Shown here: positions 37,863-47,140 of the stretch, in pieces
Layout: every line of letters starts with the position of its first letter
How positions within the stretch are numbered: the first letter of the stretch is position 1
NCBI RefSeq assembly: GCF_900113955.1
Contig: NZ_FORH01000001.1
Coordinates: 364,395 to 428,394, forward strand
Source: Celeribacter neptunius
GTDB taxonomy: Bacteria; Pseudomonadota; Alphaproteobacteria; Rhodobacterales; Rhodobacteraceae
Direction: 5' to 3'
Length of the DNA: 64,000 nt
Position numbers and translations under genes: made by a program
Notes under the pieces: generated by a model
What the model was told of the DNA's origin: nothing
The model's database searches: none
Seen by the model: the letters and a program-made list of their open reading frames with translations, nothing else

Positions 37863-38456
37863 TCAGGCCTCCTCTGTCTCGGCGACTGGAAGTTGTTTGA
37901 GGAAATTGCGCAGCATCTCGTGCCCGTGTTCCGAACGGATGCTTTCCGGGTGGAATTGCACGCCTTCGATCGGCAATGTCTTGTGGCGCATGCCCATGAT
38001 CGTGCCGTCTTTGAGCTCGGCCGTCACTTCGAGACAGTCGGGCAGGGTGGCGCGATCCACCACGAGCGAGTGATACCGCGTGCCTTGCAACGGGCTGGGC
38101 AGGCCTTCGAACACGCCTTTGCCGTGATGGAAAATCTCGCCCATCTTGCCATGGACGATCTCGTGGCAGCGCACCACATCGCCGCCAAAGGCCTCGCCGA
38201 TCGACTGATGACCGAGACAGACACCAAAGAGCGGGATGCCCGCATCGGCGGCGGCATGCACCAGCGGCACACAGATGCCGGCCTCGGACGGGGTACAGGG
38301 CCCGGGCGAGAGCACGATGCCCGAGGGTTTGAGCGCCATGGCTTCCTGCACGTTCAGCGCATCATTGCGCACGACCTCGGCTTGCCACCCCAGTTCGCCG
38401 ATATAATGGACGAGATTATAGGTGAAACTGTCGTAATTATCGATCAGGAGCAGCAT
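37863..38456 (-). CDS. trpG: Anthranilate synthase glutamine amidotransferase component
   Basis: A 197-residue class I glutamine amidotransferase supplying ammonia to TrpE (or to PabB). Catalytic Cys80 in FGVCLGHQ, with His169 and Glu171 in [16 protein letters not shown] marks the N-terminus. I start at [10 protein letters not shown]; six extra codons upstream are weaker. trpE is not next to it; the upstream neighbour is a divergent deacetylase-like gene. No leader peptide with tandem Trp codons was found. Confidence 0.96.
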   Translation of the reverse strand: MLLLIDNYDSFTYNLVHYIGELGWQAEVVRNDALNVQEAMALKPSGIVLSPGPCTPSEAGICVPLVHAAADAGIPLFGVCLGHQSIGEAFGGDVVRCHEIVHGKMGEIFHHGKGVFEGLPSPLQGTRYHSLVVDRATLPDCLEVTAELKDGTIMGMRHKTLPIEGVQFHPESIRSEHGHEMLRNFLKQLPVAETEEA

Positions 38457-38736
38457 TGTTTGGTCCTCTTGCACGCAGGTCTGCGCTGGAAATTTCCGCT
38501 GCCACCGGCAGATTTCACCGGTCGGGCAGCAAAGTCTTCAAAGGGGGATGATCCCGCCTTGAAGCCGGGTTATACATGTTCACAAGGGCCCTTAGGGGTC
38601 AAGGGGCGCGTTGACGCCCCGCCATAGGAAAATGCCCTGCGGCAGACGGGGCTGACGACAGATGCACAGGCTCGGAACCGGCGATCCTGGCAAGAGCAAG
38701 GCAGCCTGGTGACAGGTAAGGGCAAAGGAGCACCGA

Positions 38737-40290
38737 ATGGGGCGCGGAATTCTCACAGGGTTGATCTGGGGTACGATCGTCGGCTTTGGCATCTTGACCG
38801 TGGCCAATGAAATTGTCGCGCCGGTGAAGGTCTCGTCGGGGCTTGCGCCTGAGACGGTGATGCCCGAAGCCGAGAGTGCCGCAACCGCCCCCGAACCGAC
38901 GGCCCCCGAACTCACGGCGCCAGACGCCGGAACCACGGGCGCCGAGGCACCTGACGCGGAGATGGCCGAGGCCGCTCCCGAAGTGCCGGGGGCGCCGCAA
39001 GCTCCGGCGATCCCGGAGGCGGAGGCCCCGACCGCGGGTGTGACGGCCGAGACGCCGGCGGCAGAGCCCGACCGCGCCGGGGCGATGGAAGAGGTCGCCG
39101 CCCCCGAGGCCGAGACGGAAACCATGCCTGAGACCGATATGGCCGCCGCCACCGCGCCGCAGATCGAGCTTCCCCTGGCGCCTGCGGCCCCGGCACCCGA
39201 GGCGCCGATGGGCGAGCTGAATACGCCGGAGACCAGCCCGGTCCTGACCCCGCCGCTGGCGATGGCGCCGGAAGCCGGAGCGTCGGACGAGATGCCCGAG
39301 GCGGAACAGAGCCTGCCGGTCCCGGCACCGCTGCCCGAGGGGGCGGATCTGGCGCCGGAGGCCCCAGCCTTGCCGAAAGTGACCAAGGGTCTGCCCAGAG
39401 CGTCGGAAGACCCGCAGCCCGGCAGTGCCGAGATGGACGCCGCACCCGGCGAGACCCTCGAAGAGGGCCCCGTGGCGGAGACCATGCCGGGCCAGAAAGT
39501 CGGCTCTTTCACCGATCGCGCCGACGCGCGCCTGTCCTCGCGCCTGCCCACCGCCGGGTCGGGCTCGGATCTGGCGGGGGATGCGGCGGCGCCGATGGTC
39601 GCGGCCGATGATCTGCCGGCGCTCCTGGCCTATTCCGCCGATTTCGACAGGACGCCCGCCGGACCGGTGATGAGCGTGATCCTCGTCGATATCGCCCGGC
39701 TTTCCCCCGAGGATGCCGCGCTTGCCAATCTGCCCTTCCCGGTGACCTTCGCCGTCGATGCGCTGGCCACGAAAGCGGGGGAGCGCGCCATGGCCTATCG
39801 CGACAAGGGGCTCGAAGTCCTGTCGATGATTTCCCTGCCCGAAGGCGCAACGCCGCAGGATGCCGCCGTCACGCTTGAGCAAGCTGAGACGCTGGTGCCG
39901 GTCTCGATCGGGTTTCTCGATGTGCCCTCGGGCTCCTTCCAGGTCTCGCGCCAGGTGGCGGCCCAGGTCGTGGCCACGGCGCAGGAAAGCGGTCGCGGAC
40001 TGGTCTCCTTCCCGCGCGGGCTCAACGCGATGGAACAGGAAGCGCAGCGGGCCAAGGCGCCGGCGGCGCTGGTGTTTCGGGATTTCGATGGCCGTGATCA
40101 GGATGTCTCTGCGATGAAGCGCTTCCTCGATCAGGCCGCGTTCCAGGCCGGCACGGGCAAGACCGTGGTTCTTCTTGGACGGTCGAAACCCGATACGATT
40201 CAGGCCCTTGCCGAATGGTCCCTGGGAAATCGCGCGGCCACGGTCACCATGGTGCCGCTGTCCTATCTGCTGAGCCGTTCGCAGCTCTAA
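38737..40290 (+). CDS. Divergent polysaccharide deacetylase family protein (YibQ type)
   Basis: A 517-residue protein in two parts. Residues 1-25 are a hydrophobic anchor (ILTGLIWGTIVGFGILTVAN). Residues about 35-270 are a low-complexity A/P/E-rich region. Residues about 290-517 form the YibQ/DUF610 domain, a divergent NodB-like fold (MSVILVDIARLSPEDAALANLPFPVTFAVD shown in part; later GFLDVPSG and GKTVVLLGRSKPDTI). Such proteins sit in the periplasm; a catalytic role is unproven. It is divergent from trpG across 280 bases. Confidence 0.85.
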   Translation: MGRGILTGLIWGTIVGFGILTVANEIVAPVKVSSGLAPETVMPEAESAATAPEPTAPELTAPDAGTTGAEAPDAEMAEAAPEVPGAPQAPAIPEAEAPTAGVTAETPAAEPDRAGAMEEVAAPEAETETMPETDMAAATAPQIELPLAPAAPAPEAPMGELNTPETSPVLTPPLAMAPEAGASDEMPEAEQSLPVPAPLPEGADLAPEAPALPKVTKGLPRASEDPQPGSAEMDAAPGETLEEGPVAETMPGQKVGSFTDRADARLSSRLPTAGSGSDLAGDAAAPMVAADDLPALLAYSADFDRTPAGPVMSVILVDIARLSPEDAALANLPFPVTFAVDALATKAGERAMAYRDKGLEVLSMISLPEGATPQDAAVTLEQAETLVPVSIGFLDVPSGSFQVSRQVAAQVVATAQESGRGLVSFPRGLNAMEQEAQRAKAPAALVFRDFDGRDQDVSAMKRFLDQAAFQAGTGKTVVLLGRSKPDTIQALAEWSLGNRAATVTMVPLSYLLSRSQL

Positions 40291-40453
40291 TCGTCCGCTC
40301 CAACGGCGTCGAGATGCGCGAAAGCCCATGAAATAAGGGCGTTCGACGCTGCGCTGCGGCATGTTTTGCCTGCGCGCCAAGCTTGACAGGGTGCGACATT
40401 TTGTCATCCAATTCTCTTCACGGACCGGCAGAAGACCGGCAGGGAGGATATGG

Positions 40454-41224
40454 ATGACGGAAATAACGGCGGCTGCGGCGGCGCCGTTGCCCGATGTGGC
40501 ACGGCTGACGCTTTCGGATCTCAAGGACGCATTGGCGCTCGGATGGCGCGATTTTCGCAAGGCGCCAAGCTTTGGGATCTTCTTTTCAGCGGTCTATGTG
40601 CTGATCGGCTTCGGCTTTCTGATCTTCCATGCCGGCACGGTGATGTGGACCTTTGCCTTCTCTCTGGCCTTCCCGCTGTTCGCGCCCTTCGCCGCCGTCG
40701 GTCTCTACGAGGTGTCGCGGCGTCTGGATCGCGGCGGCGCGATGGACTGGTACAAGGTGCTCGGCGTGGTCATGGCCGAAAAGGACCGGCAGATCCCTTG
40801 GATGGGGGCGATCATCGTGATCTACGTGCTGTTCTGGTCGTTCCTGGCGCATATGATCTTCGCGCTGTTCATGGGGCTCTCGGTGATGACCAATGTCAGC
40901 TCGTCCTATGACGTCTTCCTGACCACCAACGGGCTGTCGATGATTGCGGTCGAGCTCTGCGTCGGTGGCATCCTGGCCTTCATCCTGTTCTCACTGACGG
41001 TGACGGCGCTGCCGCATCTTTTGGACAAGGAGGTGGATTTCGTCACCGCCATGCTGCTCTCGACCCAGGTGGTGCGGCAGAACCTGTTGGTCATGCTGGT
41101 CTGGGCCGGGCTGATTGCCGGGCTGTCGCTGATTGCCATGGTTCCTCTGTTTCTCGGGCTGTTCATCGCCCTGCCGGTTCTGGGCCATGCGACCTGGCAT
41201 CTGTACCGGCGGGCGCTTCATTGA
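40454..41224 (+). CDS. DUF2189 membrane protein
   Basis: A 256-residue integral membrane protein with about six spans. The DUF2189 pattern is clear: LKDALALGWRDFRKAPSFGIFFSAVYVLIG, then a span near LAFPLFAPFAAVGLYEVSRRLDRG. The start MTEITAAAA follows GGGAGGATATGG, a good ribosome site, so 31 upstream codons in frame are not included. The function is unknown; the family is widespread in alphaproteobacteria. Confidence 0.9.
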   Translation: MTEITAAAAAPLPDVARLTLSDLKDALALGWRDFRKAPSFGIFFSAVYVLIGFGFLIFHAGTVMWTFAFSLAFPLFAPFAAVGLYEVSRRLDRGGAMDWYKVLGVVMAEKDRQIPWMGAIIVIYVLFWSFLAHMIFALFMGLSVMTNVSSSYDVFLTTNGLSMIAVELCVGGILAFILFSLTVTALPHLLDKEVDFVTAMLLSTQVVRQNLLVMLVWAGLIAGLSLIAMVPLFLGLFIALPVLGHATWHLYRRALH

Positions 41225-41279
41225 GCGCCGCCTCGGGCCGCTTCAGAGCATCTCAGACCGCCGGGCGCTGCACTGAGGC

Positions 41280-42167
41280 TTAGCGCCGCCGCGCGGTGAG
41301 CATCAGCAGCACGCCGGCTCCGACGATCACCGCGCCGCCCGCGAGTTCCAGCGCATCCGGGCGTTCGCCAAAGACCAGCGCCCCGAGCGCCATGGCAAAC
41401 AGCAACCGGATATAGCGAAACGGTGTGACCACGGAGAGCTCGCCCATGCGCATCGCCATGGTCAGCGCGGTATAGGCGCTGACACCGACGATGACCGCCA
41501 GAGCGACGAACCCGAGATCGGGCGCGGAGGGCCAGATCCAACCGCCGTACAACAGCGTGAGCAGCAGGCCAGAGGCGACCAGCGCGGCAAAACCGGTCAC
41601 GCCAAGCTGGGCGTAGGACAGCACGGTCGGCGCGGCACGGGTGGTGAGATCGCGCCCGGCAAAGCCGATCATGCCCAGGACGGCGAGGATCGACAGCGGG
41701 GTGAACCCGTCGAGCCCGGGACGGATGACCAGCAAGACGCCGAGAAAGCCAAGCGCGATCAATGCCCAGCGGGTCAGGGTGACACGTTCATGGAAAAACA
41801 CCACACCGGCGGCGGCCACCATCAGCGGCGTCGCCTGCAGAATCGCCGAGGTGGTGGAAAGCGCGGTGAGTGCGAGCGACAGGGTGAAGAACACCCGGCC
41901 CATGATCTCGAATCCGGCGCGCAGGATCATTACCTTTTCGGCCATCACCGGATGGATGATCCGTTCCCGTCGGCGCAGCGTCAGGATCGAAAAGACCGCC
42001 ATGCCGCCGAGTCCGAACAGCACCAGAACCTCGCCCACCGGCAGATGCGCCGTGGCGCGTTTGATCGCCATGTCCTCGAGCGCGAAACACCCCATGGCGA
42101 GCACCATCAGGAGCGCGCCCTTGAGGTTGCCCGCGCGCAGCGTGGCGAGATCTGGGGAAGATGTCAT
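41280..42167 (-). CDS. EamA/DMT-family permease
   Basis: A 295-residue transporter with ten predicted spans in two EamA halves (LKGALLMVLAMGCFALEDMAIKRA opens the first; LSILAVLGMIGFAGRDLTTRAA opens the second). RPGLDGF links them and FGERPDALELAGGAVIVGAG ends the second half. The start MTSSPDLATL is chosen because the longer frame reads through repeat R6. The substrate is unknown; the family exports amino acids, purines or drugs. Confidence 0.9.
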   Translation of the reverse strand: MTSSPDLATLRAGNLKGALLMVLAMGCFALEDMAIKRATAHLPVGEVLVLFGLGGMAVFSILTLRRRERIIHPVMAEKVMILRAGFEIMGRVFFTLSLALTALSTTSAILQATPLMVAAAGVVFFHERVTLTRWALIALGFLGVLLVIRPGLDGFTPLSILAVLGMIGFAGRDLTTRAAPTVLSYAQLGVTGFAALVASGLLLTLLYGGWIWPSAPDLGFVALAVIVGVSAYTALTMAMRMGELSVVTPFRYIRLLFAMALGALVFGERPDALELAGGAVIVGAGVLLMLTARRR

Positions 42168-42261
42168 GGGGCCTCCGGGCGGATTGAGCCGTGACCATGG
42201 CGGAGAGCAGGGGCTTCGGCAAGAGCGGATCGCGCAAGCCGGGTGTGAGGCCAAAGGGGAT

Positions 42262-42405
42262 ATTGGGGACTTCGTGTGACCGCCCGGAATAGCAACGCAG
42301 TTGCCCGGGCGTGCGGTCATGCTGAAAGCATGCCTCCGGCATGACCCGTCCCGGCGGTCAGGCGCACGCCCTCACGTCCGGCAAATCGCCAATGTCCGCT
42401 CCGTT
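42262..42405 (+). repeat. Dispersed intergenic repeat, internally deleted copy (R6)
   Basis: It matches the left part of R3 (AGCAACGCAGTTGCCCGGGCG, GTGCGGTCATGCTGAAAGC, hairpin, CCCGTCCCGGCGGTCAGGCGC). It then jumps over about 115 bases to the right end (GCCCTCACGTC, CCAATGTCCGCTCCG). It lies in the gap between the EamA gene and the 42426 gene. Confidence 0.85.
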
Positions 42406-42425
42406 ACGCAAAGCGGACCTTCCCC

Positions 42426-42926
42426 TCACTCTTCGAAATCTGCCTCGGTCAGCACCTGCATCTCGACCAGCGGCGGCACGGTGGTGACCACTTCGAGCAC
42501 ATGGTTCAGGGCCGCGACGCAATAGTGATGCATCTTGTCGGGATGGTAATCCTCATAGACCGTCCATTCTTTCACATGGCGCAGGAACACCGCCGAAGGG
42601 TTTTCGCGAAACAGGCTGGCGGGCGTTGCCTTATCGAGCGGCTTGACCTCTTCGGGTTTCGAAAAGGTCTCGTCGGTGATCTTGAAGGAGACGTAATCCT
42701 CGAAGCGCAGGGTGAAGCGTTTGGATCCCGGGCGGACCTCGATCACTTTGGCCTTGCCCAGAAGGCTGTCGATCACCGAGCTGCCGGTCTTGAGCTGATC
42801 GGCCTCGCCCTCGATCCCCTCGTCGAAGATTACCGTCAGCCGGCGCTCGTTCATCCGCCCCATGCGGAAATCGGACAGGTAGAGATTCTTGACTTTCTCA
42901 AGCTGGCGCAGGGCGTCGGCGGGCAT
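42426..42926 (-). CDS. Conserved hypothetical protein
   Basis: A 166-residue soluble protein with mixed alpha/beta pattern and no signal peptide (MPADALRQLEKVKNLYLSDF at the start, LFRENPSAVFLRHVKEWTVYED in the middle). I do not recognise a domain. Codon use matches the neighbours. It is followed 50 bases on by nothing of the same strand until repeat R6, and lies downstream of the small membrane gene at 42977, with which it may be cotranscribed. Confidence 0.75.
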   Translation of the reverse strand: MPADALRQLEKVKNLYLSDFRMGRMNERRLTVIFDEGIEGEADQLKTGSSVIDSLLGKAKVIEVRPGSKRFTLRFEDYVSFKITDETFSKPEEVKPLDKATPASLFRENPSAVFLRHVKEWTVYEDYHPDKMHHYCVAALNHVLEVVTTVPPLVEMQVLTEADFEE

Positions 42927-42976
42927 GGCAGGCTCCGGATGTTACGCGCTCACGATGGCCGGGAAACGGGGCGGGT

Positions 42977-43369
42977 TCAAGCGTGAATGATCAGCGTGGC
43001 CCCCACCGCGAGGCCAAGGCTCCAGAGATCGAAGAGCCAGAGCGGGTAAGGGACAGAGAGGCCGTTGAGCAGCACAAGCGTGCGATCGCGGCCCTCGCGT
43101 ATCAGTGCCCGCCGGAGGGTCTGGCCACCAAGGAACGCCAGCGGCAGGGCGAGCCAGGGCAGGAGCGGGATGCGGGTCAGAGCGAAGAGGAGCAGGAGGG
43201 CAAAGATCGCCCCGACGGCGACAAAGGCCTTGCCCGGGACCGGCGGGCCCTCATGCAGGAGGAGACCGCGTGGCCGCAACAGCGCAGATTTCCCATAGAA
43301 GGGCGGCAGACCCAGATAGAGCTGAAAGCAGAGGATGAGATAGACAAAGCTCAGGGTGATCGGGGCCAT
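42977..43369 (-). CDS. Small membrane protein, four spans
   Basis: A 130-residue protein, starting MAPITLSFVYLIL after the ribosome site GGAG. It has about four hydrophobic segments with a short charged linker (RRALIREGRDRT). No family is recognised; the pattern resembles small inner-membrane proteins of unknown role found singly in Rhodobacteraceae. It lies just after the bactofilin terminator. Confidence 0.72.
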   Translation of the reverse strand: MAPITLSFVYLILCFQLYLGLPPFYGKSALLRPRGLLLHEGPPVPGKAFVAVGAIFALLLLFALTRIPLLPWLALPLAFLGGQTLRRALIREGRDRTLVLLNGLSVPYPLWLFDLWSLGLAVGATLIIHA

Positions 43370-43386
43370 CGGTCGTCTCCAATGAA

Positions 43387-43410
43387 AAAGGCGGCCCGAA
43401 GACCGCCTTT
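43387..43410 (-). terminator. Intrinsic terminator of the bactofilin gene
   Basis: An 8-bp stem AAAGGCGG / CCGCCTTT with an 8-base loop and a TTTTT run on the minus strand, 27 bases past the stop. Confidence 0.82.
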
Positions 43411-43436
43411 CGAAATCAGATTGCCATGGGGGTGGC

Positions 43437-43979
43437 TTATTCACCCTTGGCGGCAGCGGTCGCTTTCGACACGGCGGCCGAGCTCTGTGCCGCGGCAGGG
43501 GCGGCCGGGGCGGCTTTGCCGGTGGCCAGCGGATCGTCGGCACGCTGCACGGAGCCTTCGAAATGGGCGCCGCTTTCGATGGCGATGGTCTTGTGGATGA
43601 TGTCGCCTTCGACCTTGGCGGTCGAGGTCAGGCGGACTTTCAGGCCACGGACACAGCCGACGATACGGCCATTGACCACCACGTCATCGGCGATCACCTC
43701 GCCGCGGATCATCGCGGTCTCGCCGACGGTCAGAAGATGCGCGCGGATGTCGCCCTCGACGGTGCCCTCGATCTGGATGTCGCCGGTGGTCTTGAGATTG
43801 CCGGTGATGGTCAGGTCGGAAGAGAGCACGGAGGCCGGCGGTTTCGGCTTCGGTGCGGAGGCCGCGAAATCGGGGGCCGGGCTCTTCGGCATGGCGGGCT
43901 TGGCGGCCGCAGCTTCGGGTTTCTTGACGTCCTCGCCCTGTTTCGGGCCCGGTTCATTGATCCTGCTTTTAGAAAACAT
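43437..43979 (-). CDS. Bactofilin (polymer-forming cytoskeletal protein)
   Basis: A 180-residue protein. Proline/alanine/lysine-rich tails flank a central bactofilin domain (about residues 50-145) with the repeated turns of a beta-helix: LTITGNLKTTGDIQIEGTVEGDIRA, then GETAMIRGEVIADDVVVNGRIVG. Bactofilins form nucleotide-free filaments on the membrane and place cell-wall enzymes. The start overlaps the upstream M23 peptidase stop by 11 bases, so the two are coupled, as seen with bactofilin-peptidase pairs in other proteobacteria. Confidence 0.93.
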   Translation of the reverse strand: MFSKSRINEPGPKQGEDVKKPEAAAAKPAMPKSPAPDFAASAPKPKPPASVLSSDLTITGNLKTTGDIQIEGTVEGDIRAHLLTVGETAMIRGEVIADDVVVNGRIVGCVRGLKVRLTSTAKVEGDIIHKTIAIESGAHFEGSVQRADDPLATGKAAPAAPAAAQSSAAVSKATAAAKGE

Positions 43980-45273
43980 CGCGTCCAGCCTTAATGTAGA
44001 TCATCGGATTGACGGCCTCGCCACCTACACGAACTTCGTAGTGAAGATGTGTGCCGGTGGAGCGGCCAGAATTCCCCATAGCACCGATTTGCTCGCCGCG
44101 CGAGACCCTTTGCCCGACTTTCACCATTAATTGCGATTGGTGGGCGTAGCGGGTTTCGATGCCGAACTCGTGCTGGATTTTCACCAGCCGTCCATAGCCG
44201 GATTGCCATCCGGCAAAGGTCACGACACCATCAGCGGTGGCGTAAATCGGGGTGCCATAGGCAGAGGCAAAGTCCTGCCCTTTATGCATCCGGCCCCAGC
44301 GCGGGCCAAAACCGGAAGTCATGCGGAAACTGTCTTTGATCGGCAGCGAGAAGGGGGCCTTCTGTGCCGCGATCCGGTAGAGGTTCAAGCGGTCCATCTT
44401 GTCGATGATCGCATTGGCGCGCATCGAATCCGGATCGATCATGCCGCCCTTGGTCGAGAATGTGATCGGGGTGAGCGGGCCACCCTGACCGGAATAGGCT
44501 TTTTTCACCGTGGAAATCAGCTGTTGCGGGTCGAGGTTGGCCGCCTTGAACATCTTGTCGAGCGGAGCCACCGAAATGGTGAGCGCATCTTCGAGCTGCG
44601 AGAACACCCGGTCGTTCTTCTCTTCCATCAGCTTCAGATCTGTCTCGAGCGTGTCGGCCATCTGCAGCGCCTGATGGGCGGAGACCACCATGTCGTCGCG
44701 CTCCGACGCGGTGTCGGCCAGCGCCAGGGTCAGCACATCGACCGTCGCCTTGATTTCTTCCGCGCTCATGCCGCCGGCGCCGTCTGCGGTGCCTTCGAGC
44801 TGGGCCAGAAGCCGTTCCTTGTCGCCCCGGGCCGCGTCGCGGGCCTTCAAGGCATCGCGCAGGTTGGCCTGCACCACGTCGACGCCTTTTTCCAATTCGC
44901 GGACGCGTTCCTCGGAGGCCAGAAGCTGGCTCTGCATTTGCGAGATCTGCGTCAGGGCGGTGGTGAAGCGTTCCTGCGCGGCGGCGGCCTCTTCGGCCCG
45001 CATGTCGCGCTCATGCGCCAGTTCGGAGAGCCGGTTCTCGAACAACACCAGATCGCGCCCGGCCTGATCGCGCAGATTGCCGGATCCGATGCTGTCCATC
45101 AGAATGATCGCGGTGGCGATGATCATCCAGGCGGCAAAGACCGTGGTGCCGGTAAAGGCGACAAGCTGGGTGAGCGGGCTGATCCGCAGATAACGCGTAT
45201 CGGTATCTGACCGCAGAAACACCCGACGCTCGGGGAATCTGCGCTCAAGCATATGGTTGAGCTTTTTTAACAT
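43969..45273 (-). CDS. M23-family peptidoglycan endopeptidase
   Basis: A 434-residue protein. An N-terminal cytoplasmic part and one span (about residues 33-55) are followed by a long periplasmic coiled coil (about 60-220) and a C-terminal LytM/M23 domain. HKGQDFAS and HLHYEV give the zinc-binding and catalytic histidines, so it should be active, unlike EnvC-type activators. It would cut peptide cross-links. The start MLKKLNHMLERRFPERR fits the usual beginning of this family in Rhodobacteraceae. It is coupled to the bactofilin gene, which likely positions it. Confidence 0.94.
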   Translation of the reverse strand: MLKKLNHMLERRFPERRVFLRSDTDTRYLRISPLTQLVAFTGTTVFAAWMIIATAIILMDSIGSGNLRDQAGRDLVLFENRLSELAHERDMRAEEAAAAQERFTTALTQISQMQSQLLASEERVRELEKGVDVVQANLRDALKARDAARGDKERLLAQLEGTADGAGGMSAEEIKATVDVLTLALADTASERDDMVVSAHQALQMADTLETDLKLMEEKNDRVFSQLEDALTISVAPLDKMFKAANLDPQQLISTVKKAYSGQGGPLTPITFSTKGGMIDPDSMRANAIIDKMDRLNLYRIAAQKAPFSLPIKDSFRMTSGFGPRWGRMHKGQDFASAYGTPIYATADGVVTFAGWQSGYGRLVKIQHEFGIETRYAHQSQLMVKVGQRVSRGEQIGAMGNSGRSTGTHLHYEVRVGGEAVNPMIYIKAGRDVF

Positions 45274-45660
45274 GGCTGAGCCAAAACCGTCCTCAATTCC
45301 GTCCCTCGATCCGCTTTGCGATCCTGCGCAGAGCACGCGCCCAATCGGGCCTGAGCTGCTGCGGTCATCTTTACCCCTTTCGGAGGTTTCCGTCTGGAGC
45401 GGAGCTTTGTCCGAGACCTGCAAGCGGTTGCAAACCTGTTAGCGAAGCTTGCCTGCCGGGGCAATCGCTTTGCACGGTTTCGACCCGTTTCGGCCGGGGG
45501 CAGGCGGGAAATCACTGTTTATGGGCGGTTTTCTGCCTATTTTGAACGGGATTTTCCGCCCCCGAGGGCTGGCCCGCGACCGCCTGCCGCAGGCAAGGGA
45601 AAGGGGGGGCACGGCGCCCTTCGGGAGGCTGGGGCGCTGCGCCCCGGTTTCGCTCCCGGT
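45274..45660. other. Intergenic region, M23 promoter and DUF455 3' side
   Basis: 387 bases without a gene. The right half (about 45560-45650) is very GC-rich with short palindromes such as GGGGCG-CTG-CGCCCC and CCTGC-CG-CAGG, likely ending the DUF455 transcript. The left half holds the M23 promoter. Nothing else was recognised. Confidence 0.45.
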
Positions 45661-46503
45661 TCAACTCCAGGCCACCGGCACCTCATCGGCGAGCGGCCAG
45701 TAGAAATCCGGCGGCATGCCGGCCTCGGCGCGTTTCTCCTCGTTGAACGGCGGCTTGGTGCCGCCCGGGAAATAGCGCCGCACGAGGCTGTGAAATTCCT
45801 CTTTCGGATCGATGCCGTCGCGGCCGCAGAGGAAATTGAACCATTTGGCGCCATAGGCCACATGTCCGACCTCTTCGGCATAGATCACCTCGAGTGCCGA
45901 AACCGTCTCAGGGTCCTTGGCGCTCTGGAAGATCTTGATCATGCCGGGGGTGACATCGAGGCCGCGCGCCTCCAGCACCATCGGCACCACGGCCAGGCGC
46001 CCCATGATGTCCTCTGCGGTATCCTCGGCGGCGCGCCACATGCCGGCATGGGCCGGCAGATCGCCATAGAACGAGCCCAGAGCCTCCAGCCGGTCACAGA
46101 CCAGGTTGAAATGCTTGCTCTCCTCATCGGCGGATTTCACCCAGTCGTCGTAAAAGCCCATGGGCATTTTGACATCGGTAAACCGCGCGATGATGTCCCA
46201 ATGCAGGTCCACCGCATTCAGCTCGATATGGGCGATGGCGTGCAGGATCGCCTTGCGCCCCTCGGGCGAGCCGGGTTTGCGGCGCGGCACGTCGCGCGGG
46301 TTCAGGAGTTCGGGGCGCGCCGGGCGGGCGGGCTGCATCGGTGGCGTTGCCGTGCCGATCTCGATCGGCGCGCCCCCTGCGCGGCTGTCGCGCCACAGGG
46401 CGGCATAGCGATGCGACAGCGCGGTCTTTTCACGTCCGTCGGCCGTGCGCAGCACGGCCTCCGCCATCCCGGCAAGCGTCAGCTCTGCAGCGGCGTGGCT
46501 CAT
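45661..46503 (-). CDS. DUF455 ferritin-like protein (MiaE-related)
   Basis: A 280-residue protein of the DUF455 family, which has a ferritin-like four-helix fold related to the tRNA hydroxylase MiaE. Possible di-iron ligands appear in AHIELNAVDLHWD, ADEESKHFNL and YAEEVGHVAYG, in the E...ExxH pattern. The start MSHAAAELTLAGMAEAVL overlaps the peroxiredoxin stop as ATGA, so they are coupled. The substrate is unknown; a tRNA or small-molecule hydroxylase role is inferred only from the fold. Confidence 0.88.
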   Translation of the reverse strand: MSHAAAELTLAGMAEAVLRTADGREKTALSHRYAALWRDSRAGGAPIEIGTATPPMQPARPARPELLNPRDVPRRKPGSPEGRKAILHAIAHIELNAVDLHWDIIARFTDVKMPMGFYDDWVKSADEESKHFNLVCDRLEALGSFYGDLPAHAGMWRAAEDTAEDIMGRLAVVPMVLEARGLDVTPGMIKIFQSAKDPETVSALEVIYAEEVGHVAYGAKWFNFLCGRDGIDPKEEFHSLVRRYFPGGTKPPFNEEKRAEAGMPPDFYWPLADEVPVAWS

Positions 46504-46958
46504 GCCTTGGCAGCCTCCAGCACCTCTGCCGCATGGCCCGCGACTTTCACCTTCGGCCAGACCTGTGCAATCGTCCCGTCTTCGGCGATCAGGAATGTCG
46601 CGCGCACGATGCCCATATAGGTCTTGCCGTAGTTCTTCTTTTCCTGCCAGACACCGTAGTCTTCGCAGACCGTGCCCTCGGCATCCGACAAAAGCGGAAT
46701 GCCGAGATCGTGCTTGGCGCAGAAATTCTCGTGTTTCTTCACGCTGTCCTTGGAAATGCCGAAGACCGCGACACCGGCGGCGGCAAATTCGTCCTTCAGA
46801 GCGGTGAAATCCAGCGCCTCGGTGGTGCAACCGGGTGTGTTGTCCTTCGGGTAGAAATACAACACGACTTTCTGACCGCGCAGGTCCGAGAGCGTGACCG
46901 TCTCGCCGCCATCGCGCGGCAGGGTGAAATCTGGGGCAGGGGTGCCAATCTCGAGCAT
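46500..46958 (-). CDS. bcp: Thioredoxin-dependent peroxiredoxin, Bcp type
   Basis: A 152-residue cytoplasmic peroxiredoxin. Peroxidatic Cys44 lies in DNTPGCTTEA. The residue five positions later, which is the resolving cysteine in E. coli Bcp, is leucine here, so either another cysteine (for example in ENFCAKH or TVCEDYG) resolves it or it works as a 1-Cys enzyme. The start MLEIGTPAPDF is the usual N-terminus and has GGAGA upstream. It is translationally coupled to the DUF455 gene. Confidence 0.94.
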   Translation of the reverse strand: MLEIGTPAPDFTLPRDGGETVTLSDLRGQKVVLYFYPKDNTPGCTTEALDFTALKDEFAAAGVAVFGISKDSVKKHENFCAKHDLGIPLLSDAEGTVCEDYGVWQEKKNYGKTYMGIVRATFLIAEDGTIAQVWPKVKVAGHAAEVLEAAKA

Positions 46959-47140
46959 CGGGATCTCCTTCTCGTCACGTCTGATCAACGTATTCGTCAG
47001 TTGCATCGGCTTTCGGTTTTGTTTTAGGGCGCTTTGCGGCAAGATGAAACCAAACAAACGGACCGAAGACTCCGCGCGCTCCACGACAAGGGCGCGACAA
47101 GGGGCTGGCCGGGAAGACCTGAAAAGCTGAGCAGCAAAAG

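Noticed and set aside
38457-38736. Tryptophan attenuator before trpG
   Set aside because: No leader peptide with adjacent Trp codons and no competing terminator structure was seen.
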